Assembly: GCF_905171775.1 (NCBI RefSeq)
Contig: NC_053496.1
Coordinates: forward strand, 176,909,928 to 176,973,927
DNA length: 64,000 nucleotides
Source: Rana temporaria
Taxonomy: Eukaryota > Chordata > Amphibia > Anura > Ranidae
Direction of reading: 5' to 3'
The position numbers and the translations under genes are program-made. Below, piece after piece: positions 34,282-45,300 of the stretch. Every line of letters starts with the position of its first letter. Within the stretch, counting starts at the first letter, position 1. Under the pieces are notes generated by a model. The model was not told the origin of the DNA. It saw only the letters and a program-made list of their open reading frames with translations, and did not search any database.

Positions 34282-37200
34282 ATGATGGAGAATCAGCCGC
34301 CCCTCACATCACCGGGTAAGAGGAGACTTTATTGTAAAGGAGAGAGCAGTACGGAGGGTCCACCTAGATCCCCCATCATCTGATAGATACATAGAAACAA
34401 TGTATTCAGTCAGTGTGTGTGTTTCCTTCAGATGGATCCAGTAATGGGAACCCACCAGAGAGATGTCCCCGTTCTCTGTATTCCCGGGATTCCACACAGG
34501 AAGGTTACACCATCCCTCACCAATATCAGGTAGGTGGTGGGGCTGAGCACGCATTCTAAAAATGTATTCTAAACTTTGAGATAAAGTCTTCTATATAATC
34601 CCGTTCATTTTTTTTTTTTTTACAACTCTCTACTATCATTTTTGGGATTTAGAGCGAAGAACTGAAAGACATCAAAGTCAAAATTAAAGTGGAAGAACAC
34701 ATGGATGTTAGTGGAGATCGGCAGCCTTTGTGTGACCCTCTGTGTTCTAGAAACTCTACGCAGGAAAGTCACAGCATCCCTCATCATGTTCAGGTAGAAA
34801 GGACTGGGCAATAGAACTCAACAATTATTATAAACTTTGAGATAACATTCTTATATTTAAAATATTATTATTGGCAGTTAATTTGTCCAGATATTTTATT
34901 TTATTATTTTTCCGGTTCAGGATGAAGAAATAAAAGTCATTAAAGTTGAGATTAAAGAGGAAGAAGAAGAGACGTTGGTGAGTGAAGATCAGCAGTCTAT
35001 GGAGGAGGGGGAGATGACTATGAAAAGTAAACAGGAGGGATCTTCCCTATATATTGGCACAAGTAAGTCATAAACAATAAATGCAGAAAAAAAATAGATT
35101 TTTTTTTCTTTGAGTAAAAATATGTATTTAAATATATTCTTCCATTCTTTAATATCATGTCATGTTCTCCAACAAATGAGGAGGAGATACTGTACACCAT
35201 ATGAAAGGTCCATCTCCATTCCTCAATATAACGTCATGTTCCCAACAAATGAGGAGGAGATACTGTACATCATATGAAAGGTCCATCTCCATTCCTCAAT
35301 ATAACGTCATGTTCCCAACAAATGAGGAGAGATACTGTACACCATATGAAAGGTCCATCTCCATTCCTCAATATAATGTCATGTTCCCAACAAATGAGGA
35401 GGAGATACTGAGATTGCAGGCTTGGCTGGCCCAATTTAGGTTTGGTCTTCACCCAGCGACTTGCCACATTAATCACCTTGTAGGTGGACAGACAGACATG
35501 GAGAAGGCCATATAAATGGTCCATCTCCATTCCTCAATATAACATCATGTTCCCTACAAATGAGGAGGAGATACTGAGATTGCAGGCTTAAATCAGGTTT
35601 GGGCTCCACCCAGAGACTGGCCACAATAATCACCTTGCAGGTGGACAGACAGACATGGAGAAGGTCATATGAAAGGTCCTTCTCCATTCCTCAATATAAC
35701 GTCATGTTCCCAACAAATGAGGAGGAGGAAGGTCCATCCCCATTCTCACAGTAACAATGTCATTAATGCAAACACTATTACCTAGTATGTTTATTGTATT
35801 TTCTATTGTTTATTTGGTTTGTATTCATATTTTGTGTTATGATTACACCCAATGCCATACCGATGCTCTGAGATACTGTAGAGTGTTAGACCAATGTACT
35901 GTATATGACTTCTAAATGAAAGACGTGAAGAATTCATATAACGTTTACAAATTAATTTCCAACAGGAGGACACTATGTCCTGAATAAATTATCTTCAGAA
36001 TATAAAGCAGAAGAAAATCCCACCACACAACGTTCTCCAGGAGTGAATCCCAATGCACAAATGCACCATAGACCTCCTCAATTGGGAAGACCAATGGATC
36101 CCTCTAATCCTGAGGAATCTTCTGATGATCCACATACTATTACTGCTGAAACCAATCTGGGATCTCACAGTACAGATCCATCAACAGATCCATCTAATCT
36201 CAAAGGATCTTCTTTAAACCATGAAGGATCTCATACAGGAGAGAGCTCATTGTCATCTACAGTGTCTGGGAATTCTTTTAAAGAAACAAAAGAGCTGCTT
36301 ATACACCATAAAAATCACAAGAATGCACGTCTTTTCTCATGTGTAGAGTGCGGAAAATGTTTTAATCAGAAAGGAAACTTTCTTAATCACCAGAAAATTC
36401 ACACAGGCGAGCGTCCTTTCTCATGTTCAGAGTGCGGGAAATCTTTCATTCAGAAAGGAAGCCTTCTTATACACCAGAGAATTCACACGGGTGAACGTCC
36501 TTTCTCGTGTCCAGAGTGCGACAAATGTTTCAGTTTGAAGGCACAACTTGTTTTACACCTGAAATTTCATGGGGACGAGCGTCCTTTCTCCTGTGAAGAG
36601 TGCGGGAAATGTTTCAAAGAAAAAGGAGGCCTTCGTAAACACCAGAAAACTCACACGGGTAACCGCCCGTTTACGTGTTCAGACTGTGGGAAATGTTTCC
36701 TTCAGAAAGCAAGCCTAGTTTTACATCAGAAAACTCACACCGGTGAGCGTCCGCATTCATGCTCAGAGTGTGGGAAAAGTTACATTCGGAAAGAAGGACT
36801 TATTATTCATCAGAGAATTCACACAGGTGAGCGTCCTTTTTCCTGTTCAGATTGTGGGAAATGCTTCAAGGAGAAAGGATGCCTTGTTCAACACCAGCGA
36901 AGTCACACAGGCGAGCGCCCTTTTTCGTGTTCAGAGTGCGAGAAATCTTTCTCCCTTCAGAAAAGCCTTATTATTCACCAGAGGGTTCACACTGGGGAGC
37001 GTCCTTTTTCATGTACAGAGTGCGGGAAATGTTTCTCTCAGAAACATATACTTGTGGAACACCAGAGACTTCACACGGGCGAGCGTCCTTATTCGTGTTT
37101 GGAGTGCGGGAAAGGTTTCACTCATAAAAGTGCACTTTCTGCACACCAGAAAATTCACACGGGAGAGCGTCCTTTTTCATGTTCGGGGTGCGGGAAATCT

Positions 37201-37335
37201 TTCTCTCAGAAACATATACTTGCTGAACACTTGAGAGTTAACACAGGGGAGAGTCCTTTTTTATGTTCGGTGTGTGAGAAAGCTTTCACTCAAAAATGTG
37301 CACTTGCTGACCACTGGAGAGTTCACCAGGACTAA
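34282..37335 (+). CDS. C2H2 zinc-finger gene 4 (KRAB-like domain half deleted)
   Basis: Exons are 34282-34315, 34432-34529, 34653-34793, 34921-35062 and 35966-37335, giving 594 residues. The KRAB exon keeps only GHKDLYKDVMMENQPPL; its 5' half is replaced by upstream noncoding sequence with a TGA in frame, so I start at the first Met of MMENQ. Then come NPPERCPRSLYSRD, an acidic exon with IKVKIKVEEHMD, another with IKVEIKEEEEETL, and the terminal exon. That exon has one ENPTTQRSPG copy, a Ser/Thr linker, a dead first finger (STVSGNSF...LIHHKNH) and 12 C2H2 fingers; finger 11 ends VN instead of VH. Fingers 9 and 11 are near copies (SQKHIL). Like gene 2, it shares the 5' segment 34125-34260 with 7605-7765, which suggests that 2 and 4 are close relatives. 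Confidence 0.85.
35150..35730 (+). repeat. 74-bp intronic repeat, gene 4 copy
   Basis: About six units lie in the last intron, two of them the long variant with GACAGACAGACATGGAGAAG. Confidence 0.9.
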
Positions 37336-37830
37336 CGGCTTTTATATTGAGATGGATATATGGGGAGTTTGCTTTCTGCACACCAGAAGGTTCACAGTGG
37401 GGAGAGTGCTTTTTCATGTTCGGAGTGCCGGAAATCTTTCAGAAGCATATAGTTGCTGAACACCTGAAAGTTAACACAGGGGAGAGTCTTTTTTCATGTT
37501 CGGTGTGGGAAATCTTTCTCTCAAAAACATATACTTGCTGAACACCTGAGAATTAACATAGTGGAGAGTCCTTTTTCATGTTCGGTGTGTAGAAAAGCTT
37601 TCTCAGAAACATATACTTGCTGAACACCTGAGAGTTAACACAGGAGAGAGTCCTTTTTAATTTTTGGAATGTGGGAAATCTTTCTCTCAGAAACATACTT
37701 GCTAAACACCTGAGAGTTAACACAGGGGAGAGTCCTTTTTATGTTCGGTGTGTGGGAAAGCTTTCGCTCAAAAATGTGCACTTGCTGAACACTGGAGAGT
37801 TCACCGGGACTAACGCCTTTTATATTGAGA
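37336..37830 (+). pseudogene. Broken extra zinc fingers behind gene 4
   Basis: After the stop, five degraded finger units follow in changing frames, all related to fingers 11-12 (CATATACTTGCTGAACACCT, CTGAGAGTTAACACAGG). The last unit ends GTTCACCGGGACTAACG, then TTTATATTGAGATGGATATA, copying the end of the real gene (37320-37372). The tail was therefore duplicated together with its stop codon and then decayed. Confidence 0.8.
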
Positions 37831-38222
37831 TGGATATATGGGGAGTGTGGAAAAAATAACCACCGAAGAACATCACGTGTGTCTTTCCTTATATTTAGAA
37901 CGTCAAATGTTTTGGTTACAGAAGATCCCATATTGCACCCCAAAATTTTTGCAAAGGCTAATAGTATTTTTATGTTCAAATTGGCTTATTTGGGGCGTAG
38001 CAAAAGTATATTGGGATTTTTTGGGTGTGATGTGATAGTTATAGGTGTATAGGAAGTACTGTATTTTATTGTTCTTTTTTGTTTTACTGATAAAGCTGGC
38101 TTTTCATTAGACCCGCCCATGTGTAATTATTATTAAATTAGAGTTTTAAATTTTACTTCAGCTGTGCAAGATTTAATTTAGATTATTTTATTGTGTGTTC
38201 ACTTATTCCGATGTTCTAAAAT

Positions 38223-38237
38223 AATAAATGTAATAAA
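38223..38237 (+). promoter_or_regulatory. Polyadenylation signals, gene 4
   Basis: Two AATAAA motifs (38223-38228 and 38232-38237) are followed by a GTGTTCTGTGTCACTGTTTT stretch. Confidence 0.55.
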
Positions 38238-38239
38238 AA

Positions 38240-38668
38240 AAACGCTACACTTTACAATATTGTGTTCTGTGTCACTGTTTTTTAAACACTTACCCGAGGT
38301 CCCTCTCTGTCCAGCAATGTCCACAAATGTCTAAGCCATCCGAAAATCTCCTTCGTGATTGGTTGAGACACAGCAGGGGCACCATTGGCTCCCACTGCTC
38401 TCAATCAAAATCAGCTAGCCAATCAGGGGAAAGAGGGGGCGGGATCGGGTCGGAGGTCTGTGTCTGAATGGACATAGGGAGCTGGGACTCAGCTCGGGTG
38501 CCCCCATAGCAAGCTGTTTGCTGTGGGGGCACTGAACAGGATGGAGGGGCCAGGATCACAGAAGTGGGAGCCGAGAAGAGGAGGATCCTAGCTGCTCTGT
38601 GCAAATCCACTGCAACAGAGGAGGTAAGTAAAACATGTTTGATATTTTTATATGATAAAAAATAAAGC
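38240..38668. other. Unclassified DNA after gene 4
   Basis: GC-richer repeat-like text contains an inverted CCAAT (GATTGGTTGAG) and GGGGCACTGAACAGG. The open frames are not recognised, and I see no gene. Confidence 0.4.
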
Positions 38669-39435
38669 CCAGATTCACAGAGAGATGGGCGCACATTAGG
38701 CCGCCGTAACGCAAACGCCGTACGCCACGCCGACGCAGCGCAGAGAGGCAATCACTTCATTGTGCAAGCTATTGCTCCCAACGCTGCGTGGCGTAGGTTT
38801 CGAAAGCGCAGGCCGGCGTAGGTGGAAGTGGGCGTGACCCATGCAAACCCATGCAAATGAGGCGTGAGCCCATGCAAATGATGGGCCGAGCGCCAGACAG
38901 ATACGTATCACGAACTGCGCATGCGCCGTGATGTGGACGCATCACTCTTTGCCTGCTCATAACCACGTCGGAACAACTGCCTAAACTACGCCGGATCACT
39001 GTGTACGGCGTGAACGTAACCTACGCCCAGCCAGACACACGTCTAACGTAAAATACGCCGGCTTGTGTTCCCTGGTGCAGACCTTTGCATGTCTGCTGCT
39101 GGGTTGCACCTCCTTTATGGGGCCTAACTTTACGCTGGACGTACAACTTACGCGCACCTCTCGTAGCCTGCGTCAGGCGCACTTACGTTCGTGAATCGCC
39201 GTATTTCCCTCATTTGCATGTTTGAATGAGAAATCAATGGGAGCGGCACCATGCACCCAGCCTAAATGTACGCCCACCTTACGCCGGCGTAAGCAAGATA
39301 CGTCGGCAGGGTGTAGCCTGGTTTTCGGCGCATCTTAGTTTGTGGGTCTAGCGCACACATACGCCGGCGCACATTTGCACTTACGTCGACGTAACTTGTT
39401 ATACGTCGCCGCAAGTGCTTTGTGAATCCGGGCCT
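38669..39435. mobile_element. MITE, CCCAGATTCA family
   Basis: CCCAGATTCACAGAGAG at the left pairs with GTGAATCCGGGC at the right. The interior is full of ACGCCGGCGTA and TACGTCG words. Noncoding and related to 32397-33102. Confidence 0.7.
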
Positions 39436-39894
39436 TTAGACTTTACAATTACTTTAATTTCCTAGCAGTAGCTCTCATCACCATGAAATCTATGAAGGAG
39501 TGCCAAGGGTCATTTTTTTAGAGCCAGTGACTCTGATACCAGATTGGATTTCCTCTGCATTGATCAAAGACCAGATTCATTTTTGTGTTTTTTTTTCTAC
39601 TTGTGAGCTTGTTTTGTTTACTGTTCTGTAAAATTATTTCTGTAAATATTTCAACTTTTCTTTAAAATTAAAATAATATTTAAAAATCATTAAGCTGAAT
39701 CACTAAATGCTCTAAATAAGAAATTAAATAGTATTTGCCTTTTTGAGGGAACAATCAACCACACAAAGAATTTATCTATTGTGTACTTGGTGGAGACTAG
39801 AACATTGTTTGGGCTTCTCTTGCACCTCCTGCCCAAATCCTGCAGGCAGAGACATAGAGGGTGAAGGCATGGAAAGGCAGCATGAGACAGAGTA

Positions 39895-40635
39895 GATAGA
39901 GCGAATGTAGGAAGTAGCTCAAGGTCGGTAACAGCTGGGCGACATGAGACTGAGTCTGCAGGTAGAGCAAGTTCAGGAAGTAACAGCAGACTGAGACTGA
40001 GTCTGCAGGTAGAGCAAGTTCAGAAAGAAGGACACGTCAGTAACAGCCGAGCAGTGTGTGACACCGAGTCAGTAGGTAAGAGAAAGTCCAGGAAGTAGGC
40101 CAAGGTCAGTAACAGCCAGGCAGCATGAGACTGAGCAAGTACAGAAAGTAGTCCAAGGTTGGTAACAGCTAGGCAGCATGAGACCAGGTCAGCAGGTAGA
40201 GCAAGTCCAGAAAGTAGGCCATGGTCGGTAACAGCCAGGCAGCATGAGACTGAGTCTGCAGGTAGAGCAAGTTCAGGAAGTAGGCCAAGGGCGCTAACAG
40301 CCGTGCAGCATGAAACCGGGTCTACATGTAGAGTAAGTCCAAGAAGTAGGCCAAGGTTGGTAACAGCTGGGTAGCATGAGACTGAGTCAGCAGGTAGAGC
40401 CAGTTAGCATGAGATGGAGGCAGCAGGTAGAGAAAGTCCAGGAAGTAGGCCAAGGTCAGTAACAGCCAGGCAGCATGAGACCGAGTCAACAGGTAGAGCA
40501 AGTCCAGGAAGTAGGCCACGGTTGGTAGCATGAGACCAAGTCATCGGATAGAGCAAGTCCTGGAAGTAGGCCAAGGTTGGTAACACCCAGGCAACATAAG
40601 ACAGAGTCAGCAGGTAGAGCAAGTACAGGAAAGAG
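39895..40635. repeat. ~60-66 bp minisatellite
   Basis: About eleven uneven units of GTAACAGCCAGGCAGCATGA / GACTGAGTCTGCAGGTAGAG / CAAGTCCAGGAAGTAGGCCA occur. The GGAAGTAGG in each unit is not in the promoter setting of the gene blocks. Confidence 0.85.
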
Positions 40636-40639
40636 ATAT

Positions 40640-41801
40640 GGAATCAGGAAGCAAAGGCAAGTTCAGTAATCGGGCCAAGGTGAAGGTAACCAGATGAGGC
40701 AGAAGGCAGAGGCAAAGTCCAGGGGGATGCCTGGTCATGCACGGGTAGGCAGATGCAACGGATGAGGTCTCGGGGAACATGGGATCAAGCTGAAGACCAT
40801 TCAGAAACTTCTCTCAGTGACACATTTGTTTAAGGTGCCCAAGTGCATGCCAATTGCTACGTGAATGTGTGGCGACCTGCCACAGGACATCTAGTATTTT
40901 CCTTTTGCCTAGAAGCAGGTGCAGCATGATGCTGCTCATACGCTGCAGTGCCTGCTGTCAGAGCAGGGATGAGTCTCTGGTTGTTAGGATGCCAGCGAAT
41001 GCCACACAAAATGCATGTGCATGCTTTATTGGTGTCATTTCATTGACGTTTATGGGGCACAAAATCACACTGCATCGCACCAACCATGTCCCTTCCCCAA
41101 AGTTGCATTTCAGTTGGGTTGCATTGATGTGAATTGGCAGCATTGTAATCAAAGTGATTTCCATCGTCGTGTGATTCTAAGCAACCCAAGTCATATCTGG
41201 AATTGCACCAGTGTGTGAACTAGGTCTTAAATCGCACCATTCATCCTCCACCGAAAAAGGCCCTCGTCCGGGTTGGTTGACGTGTGTACTTGACAGGGAA
41301 GAGCCAGAGTGGGGGAAGAGAGAAGAAGCCGTGGCATCTGACAGAGAATAGAGGAGGACAAACTTACTCTGATCATGGACCATGGGGAATGAAGGAGCCT
41401 CGGCGTGTCTTCCGGGTATCGCTGCTCCAGCGCTGTGATTGGCTGGAGCGGCGGTGACGTCACTCCAGCGCATGCGCGCGGGAGATTTCCTTTCCGGCAT
41501 GGGTCGGCGGGGCCGGCCATTCAGCCGAGGATCCCCCCTGCGCATGCACCGCTGCAATCAGCGGCGCATTGCGAGGGGAATATCTCCTAAACCGTACAGG
41601 TTTAGGAGATATTCTTTATACCTACAGGTAAGCCTTATTATAGGCTTACCTGTAGGCAAAAGTGAAAAAAGTGGGTTTACAACCACTTTAAAACTAGAAT
41701 TCATTTTATTTAAGAATTGAAATTTTCTTTGCATTATAAAATATGCACTAAAACCGAAAAAAAGCACGGAGATGCTGATTTTAAAGTAAAATAAATAAAA
41801 C
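40640..41801. other. Unclassified DNA, partly a foldback element
   Basis: From about 41405 to 41692 the text has several exact small hairpins (ATATCTCCTAAACC / GGTTTAGGAGATAT; CCTACAGGTAAGCCT / AGGCTTACCTGTAGG) and ends GTTTACAACCACTTTAA, like the right end of a TTAA-type MITE whose left end I did not find. It also holds GATTGGCTGG and GTGACGTCAC, promoter-like words that I attribute to the element. Confidence 0.45.
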
Positions 41802-41983
41802 TAAGCTGCAATACTTACATTCTCCACAAGATGGTGGTCTCACTTCTAAGGGTGGAACGCAAAGAAGGAAGTGATGTCTTGGACAGACAGGAAGTGATGT
41901 AATGTAAAGACAGGAAGTTCCTGGTGAAAGGTGAGTTGTTAGGAAATAACTTGGAGACATGACTGGATTTCGAGATACATAAG
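41802..41983 (+). promoter_or_regulatory. Gene 5 promoter and noncoding exon 1
   Basis: ACATTCTCCACAAGATGGTG and GGGTGGAACGCAAAG lead into GAAGGAAGTGATG (about 41862), GACAGGAAGTGATG (about 41885) and GACAGGAAGTTCC (about 41909). The block ends at the donor ACATAAG|GTAATC. Confidence 0.65.
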
Positions 41984-42024
41984 GTAATCTCATAATTTGT
42001 GGTTTATCTGACTGTACACACCAC

Positions 42025-42200
42025 ATACATCATAAATATAGAAACATTTATCCAATTGTCCATCCAGAGCCTCTGGTATATACACCGAATACATCCTAAA
42101 TATAGAACCATTTATCCAACTGTCTATCCAGAGCCTCTGGTTTATAGACCGGATATATCCTAAATATAAAACCATTTATCCAACTGTCCATCCAGAGTCA
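42025..42200 (+). repeat. 64-bp first-intron repeat, gene 5 copy
   Basis: Nearly three units occur, the most diverged of the three arrays. Confidence 0.85.
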
Positions 42201-42355
42201 GTCCAGTGATACTAATAGGATAGGCTCGACAATATAGTCCTTTTCTGTGCCACATCCTGTTCTGTTTGACATTCATCCCCTGGACAGGAAGTGACATTAT
42301 CCAGTAACAGACAAGGGGTGTGTCTGGATGGTGACTGTATCATTGTGTGTGTCAG

Positions 42356-45300
42356 GTTCCTATAAGGTGTCAGGATGTCACTGTCTATTTCTCCATGGAG
42401 GAGTGGGAGTATTTAGAAGGACACAAGGATCTCTACAAGGACGTCATGATGGAGAATCAGCCGCCCCTCACATCACCGGGTAAGAGGAGACTTTATTGTA
42501 AAGGAGAGAGCAGTACGGAGGCTCCACCTAGATCCCCCATCATCTGATAAACACATAGAAACAATGTATTCAGTCAGTGTGTGTGTTTCCTACAGATGGA
42601 TCCAGTAATGGGAACCCACCAGAGAGATGTCCCCGTCCTCTGTATTCCTGGGATTCCACACAGGAAGGTCACACCATCCCCCACCATCATCAGGTAGGTG
42701 GGACTGAGCAACCAGAACTGAAAAGGAATTCTAAACTCTGTGATATGACATTCTTCTATGTTCTTTTTTTACGAATGTGGTCTACCATCTCTGGGGTTTA
42801 GGGCGAAGAACTGAAATACCTCAAAGCTGAAATTAAAGTGGAAGATCAGATGTTTGCTAGTGGAGATCAGCAGTCTATGGAGGGCAGTTCTTTGTATTGC
42901 AGGGATTCAACACAGGATGGGCAAAGCATCCCTCACCATGTTAAGGTAAAGGGGGATATTCCAAATTTTGTGATGACATTCTTGTATATAATTTTTTAAT
43001 TTTGGTAGATAGGTTTTCAAGACCTTTTATTTGATCATTTTGGGGTTTAGGATGAAGAACTGAAAGTCATCAAAGTTGAGGATAAGGAGGAAGAGGAAGA
43101 GAGGTTGGTGAGTGGAGATCAGCAGTCTATGGAGGAGGGGGAGATGATTATGGAAAGTAAACAGGAGGAATCTTCTCTACATATAGACACAAGTAAGTCA
43201 TAAACATGAAATGCAGAAACAGTTCACATTTTATTTCTAAAAGTAAAAAGTATGTATTTAGATAATTACAGGTGGTGATCTAAATGATGTGGAAGGTTTT
43301 ATCTAAATCCGCGTACACACGACCATTTTTAATGTCCTAGAAAAAAAATTTTTTTTTACTTGATTCTTGTCAAGCCTGCCTACACACGATCGTGAAAAAA
43401 AAATGCTCTAGCAAAGCGCGGTGACGTACAACACTTACGACGGCACTATAAAGGGGAAGTTCCATTCGAATTCCACCCTTGGGACTGCTTTTTGCTGATT
43501 TTGTGTTAGTAAAAGTTTGGTGAGAGATGATTTGCGCTTTTCAGTCTTTGTGCTTTTCAGCTTGTTACAGTGTGATGAATGTGCTATCTCCATTACAAAC
43601 GCTCGTTTTACCAGAACGAGCGCTCCCGTCTCATAACTTGCTTCTGAGCATGCACGTTTTTTCCCTGTCCTTAAAGCATACACACGACCGTTTTTCACGA
43701 CGTGAAAAACATCGATATGAAAAACAACGTGAAAAATTAGAGCATGTTCTAAATTTTTAATGGCCATTTTTCACGTCGAGAAAAATGCTCTGGAACCCAC
43801 ACACGATCGTTTTTAATGACCAATTAACTACTAGCCGACCGCGCACCGTCATTATACGGCGGCAGGTCGGCTCTCCTGAGCGAGAGCCCGTAGCTATACG
43901 GCGGCTCTTTGAGCCGCCACTAGGGTGCCCGTGCGCTCGCCCCCGACTCCTGTGCGTGTGCCCGGCGGGCTCGATCACCGCCGGGCACCCGGGATTGCTC
44001 GTTACAGAGCGAGGAACGGGAGCTGTGTGTGTAAACACACAGCTCTCGTTCCTGTCAGCGGGGGAAATGCTGATCTTTTGTTCATACAATGTATGAACAG
44101 AAGATCAGTGTTTCCCCTAGTGAGGCCACCCCCCCCCCCCCACAGTTAGAACACACCCAGGGACATACTTAACCCCTTCCCCGCCCCCTAGTGTTAACCC
44201 CTTCACTGCCAGTGGCATTTTTATAGTAATCCAATGCATTTTTATAGCACTGATCGCTATAAAAATGCCAATGGTCCCAAAAATGTGTCAAAAGTGTCCG
44301 AAGTGTCCGCTATAATGTCGCAGTACCGAAAAAAAAATCGCTGATCGCCGCCATTACTAGTAAAAAAAAATATTAATAAAAATGCCATAAAAATACCCCC
44401 TATTTTGTAAACGCTATAACTTTTGCGCAAACCAATCAATAAACGCTTATTGTGATTTTTTTTACGAAAAATATGTAGAAGAATACGTATCGGCCTAAAC
44501 TGAAAAAAATTATGTTTTTTTATATATTTTTGGGGGATATTTATTACAGCAAAAAATATTCATTTTTTTCAAAATTGTCGCTCTATTTTTGTTTATAGCG
44601 CAAAAACTAAAAACCGCAGAGGTGATCAAATACCACCAAAAGAAAGCTCTATTTGTGGGAAAAAAAGGACGCCAATTTTGTTTGGGAGCCACGTCGCACG
44701 ACCGCGCAATTGTCAGTTAAAGCGGCGCAGTCCCGAATCGCAAAAAGTGCTCTGGTCTTTGGGCAGCAATATGGTCCGGGGGTTAAGTGGTTAAAAAAAT
44801 TGCATTTTTCTCTTAATAAAAAACGGTCGTTTGTACGCGGCATAAGAGAAATTCCCAAAATATGGCCTGTTGGGGTACTTGAGGACTGAGGTTGAGAACC
44901 CCTGCTGTCCACCATATGAAAGGTCCATCTCCACTCCTCAATATATCATCATGTTCCAAACAAATGAGGAGGAGATACTGTACATCATATGAAAGGTCCA
45001 TCTCCATTCCTCAATATAACGTCATGTTCCCAACAAATGAGGAGGAGATACTGTACACCATATGAAAGGTTCATCCTCCAGTCTTGAGTACATGGTCATG
45101 TTTCCAAGAAATGAGGTGGTGGAAGGTCCAGCTCTGTTCTCACGTTAACAATGTTACAAATGCAAACACTGTTGCTTAGTATTGTATCCTTTGGTTTATA
45201 GTCATATTTGCTGTTATGATTACACCTCATTCTATGACTTCTGATAGGAAGACATGAAGAATTATTCTAACATTTAAGCATTGGTTTCCAACAGGTGGAC

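Noticed and set aside
38401..38999. Minus-strand frames of 70-116 residues
   Set aside because: There is no domain or conservation, and part of them lies in a MITE.
41405..41480. A CpG-rich promoter with an inverted CCAAT and a CRE (GTGACGTCAC)
   Set aside because: It sits in a foldback element with several hairpins and no gene reads from it; the gene 5 promoter block is 350 bp further on.
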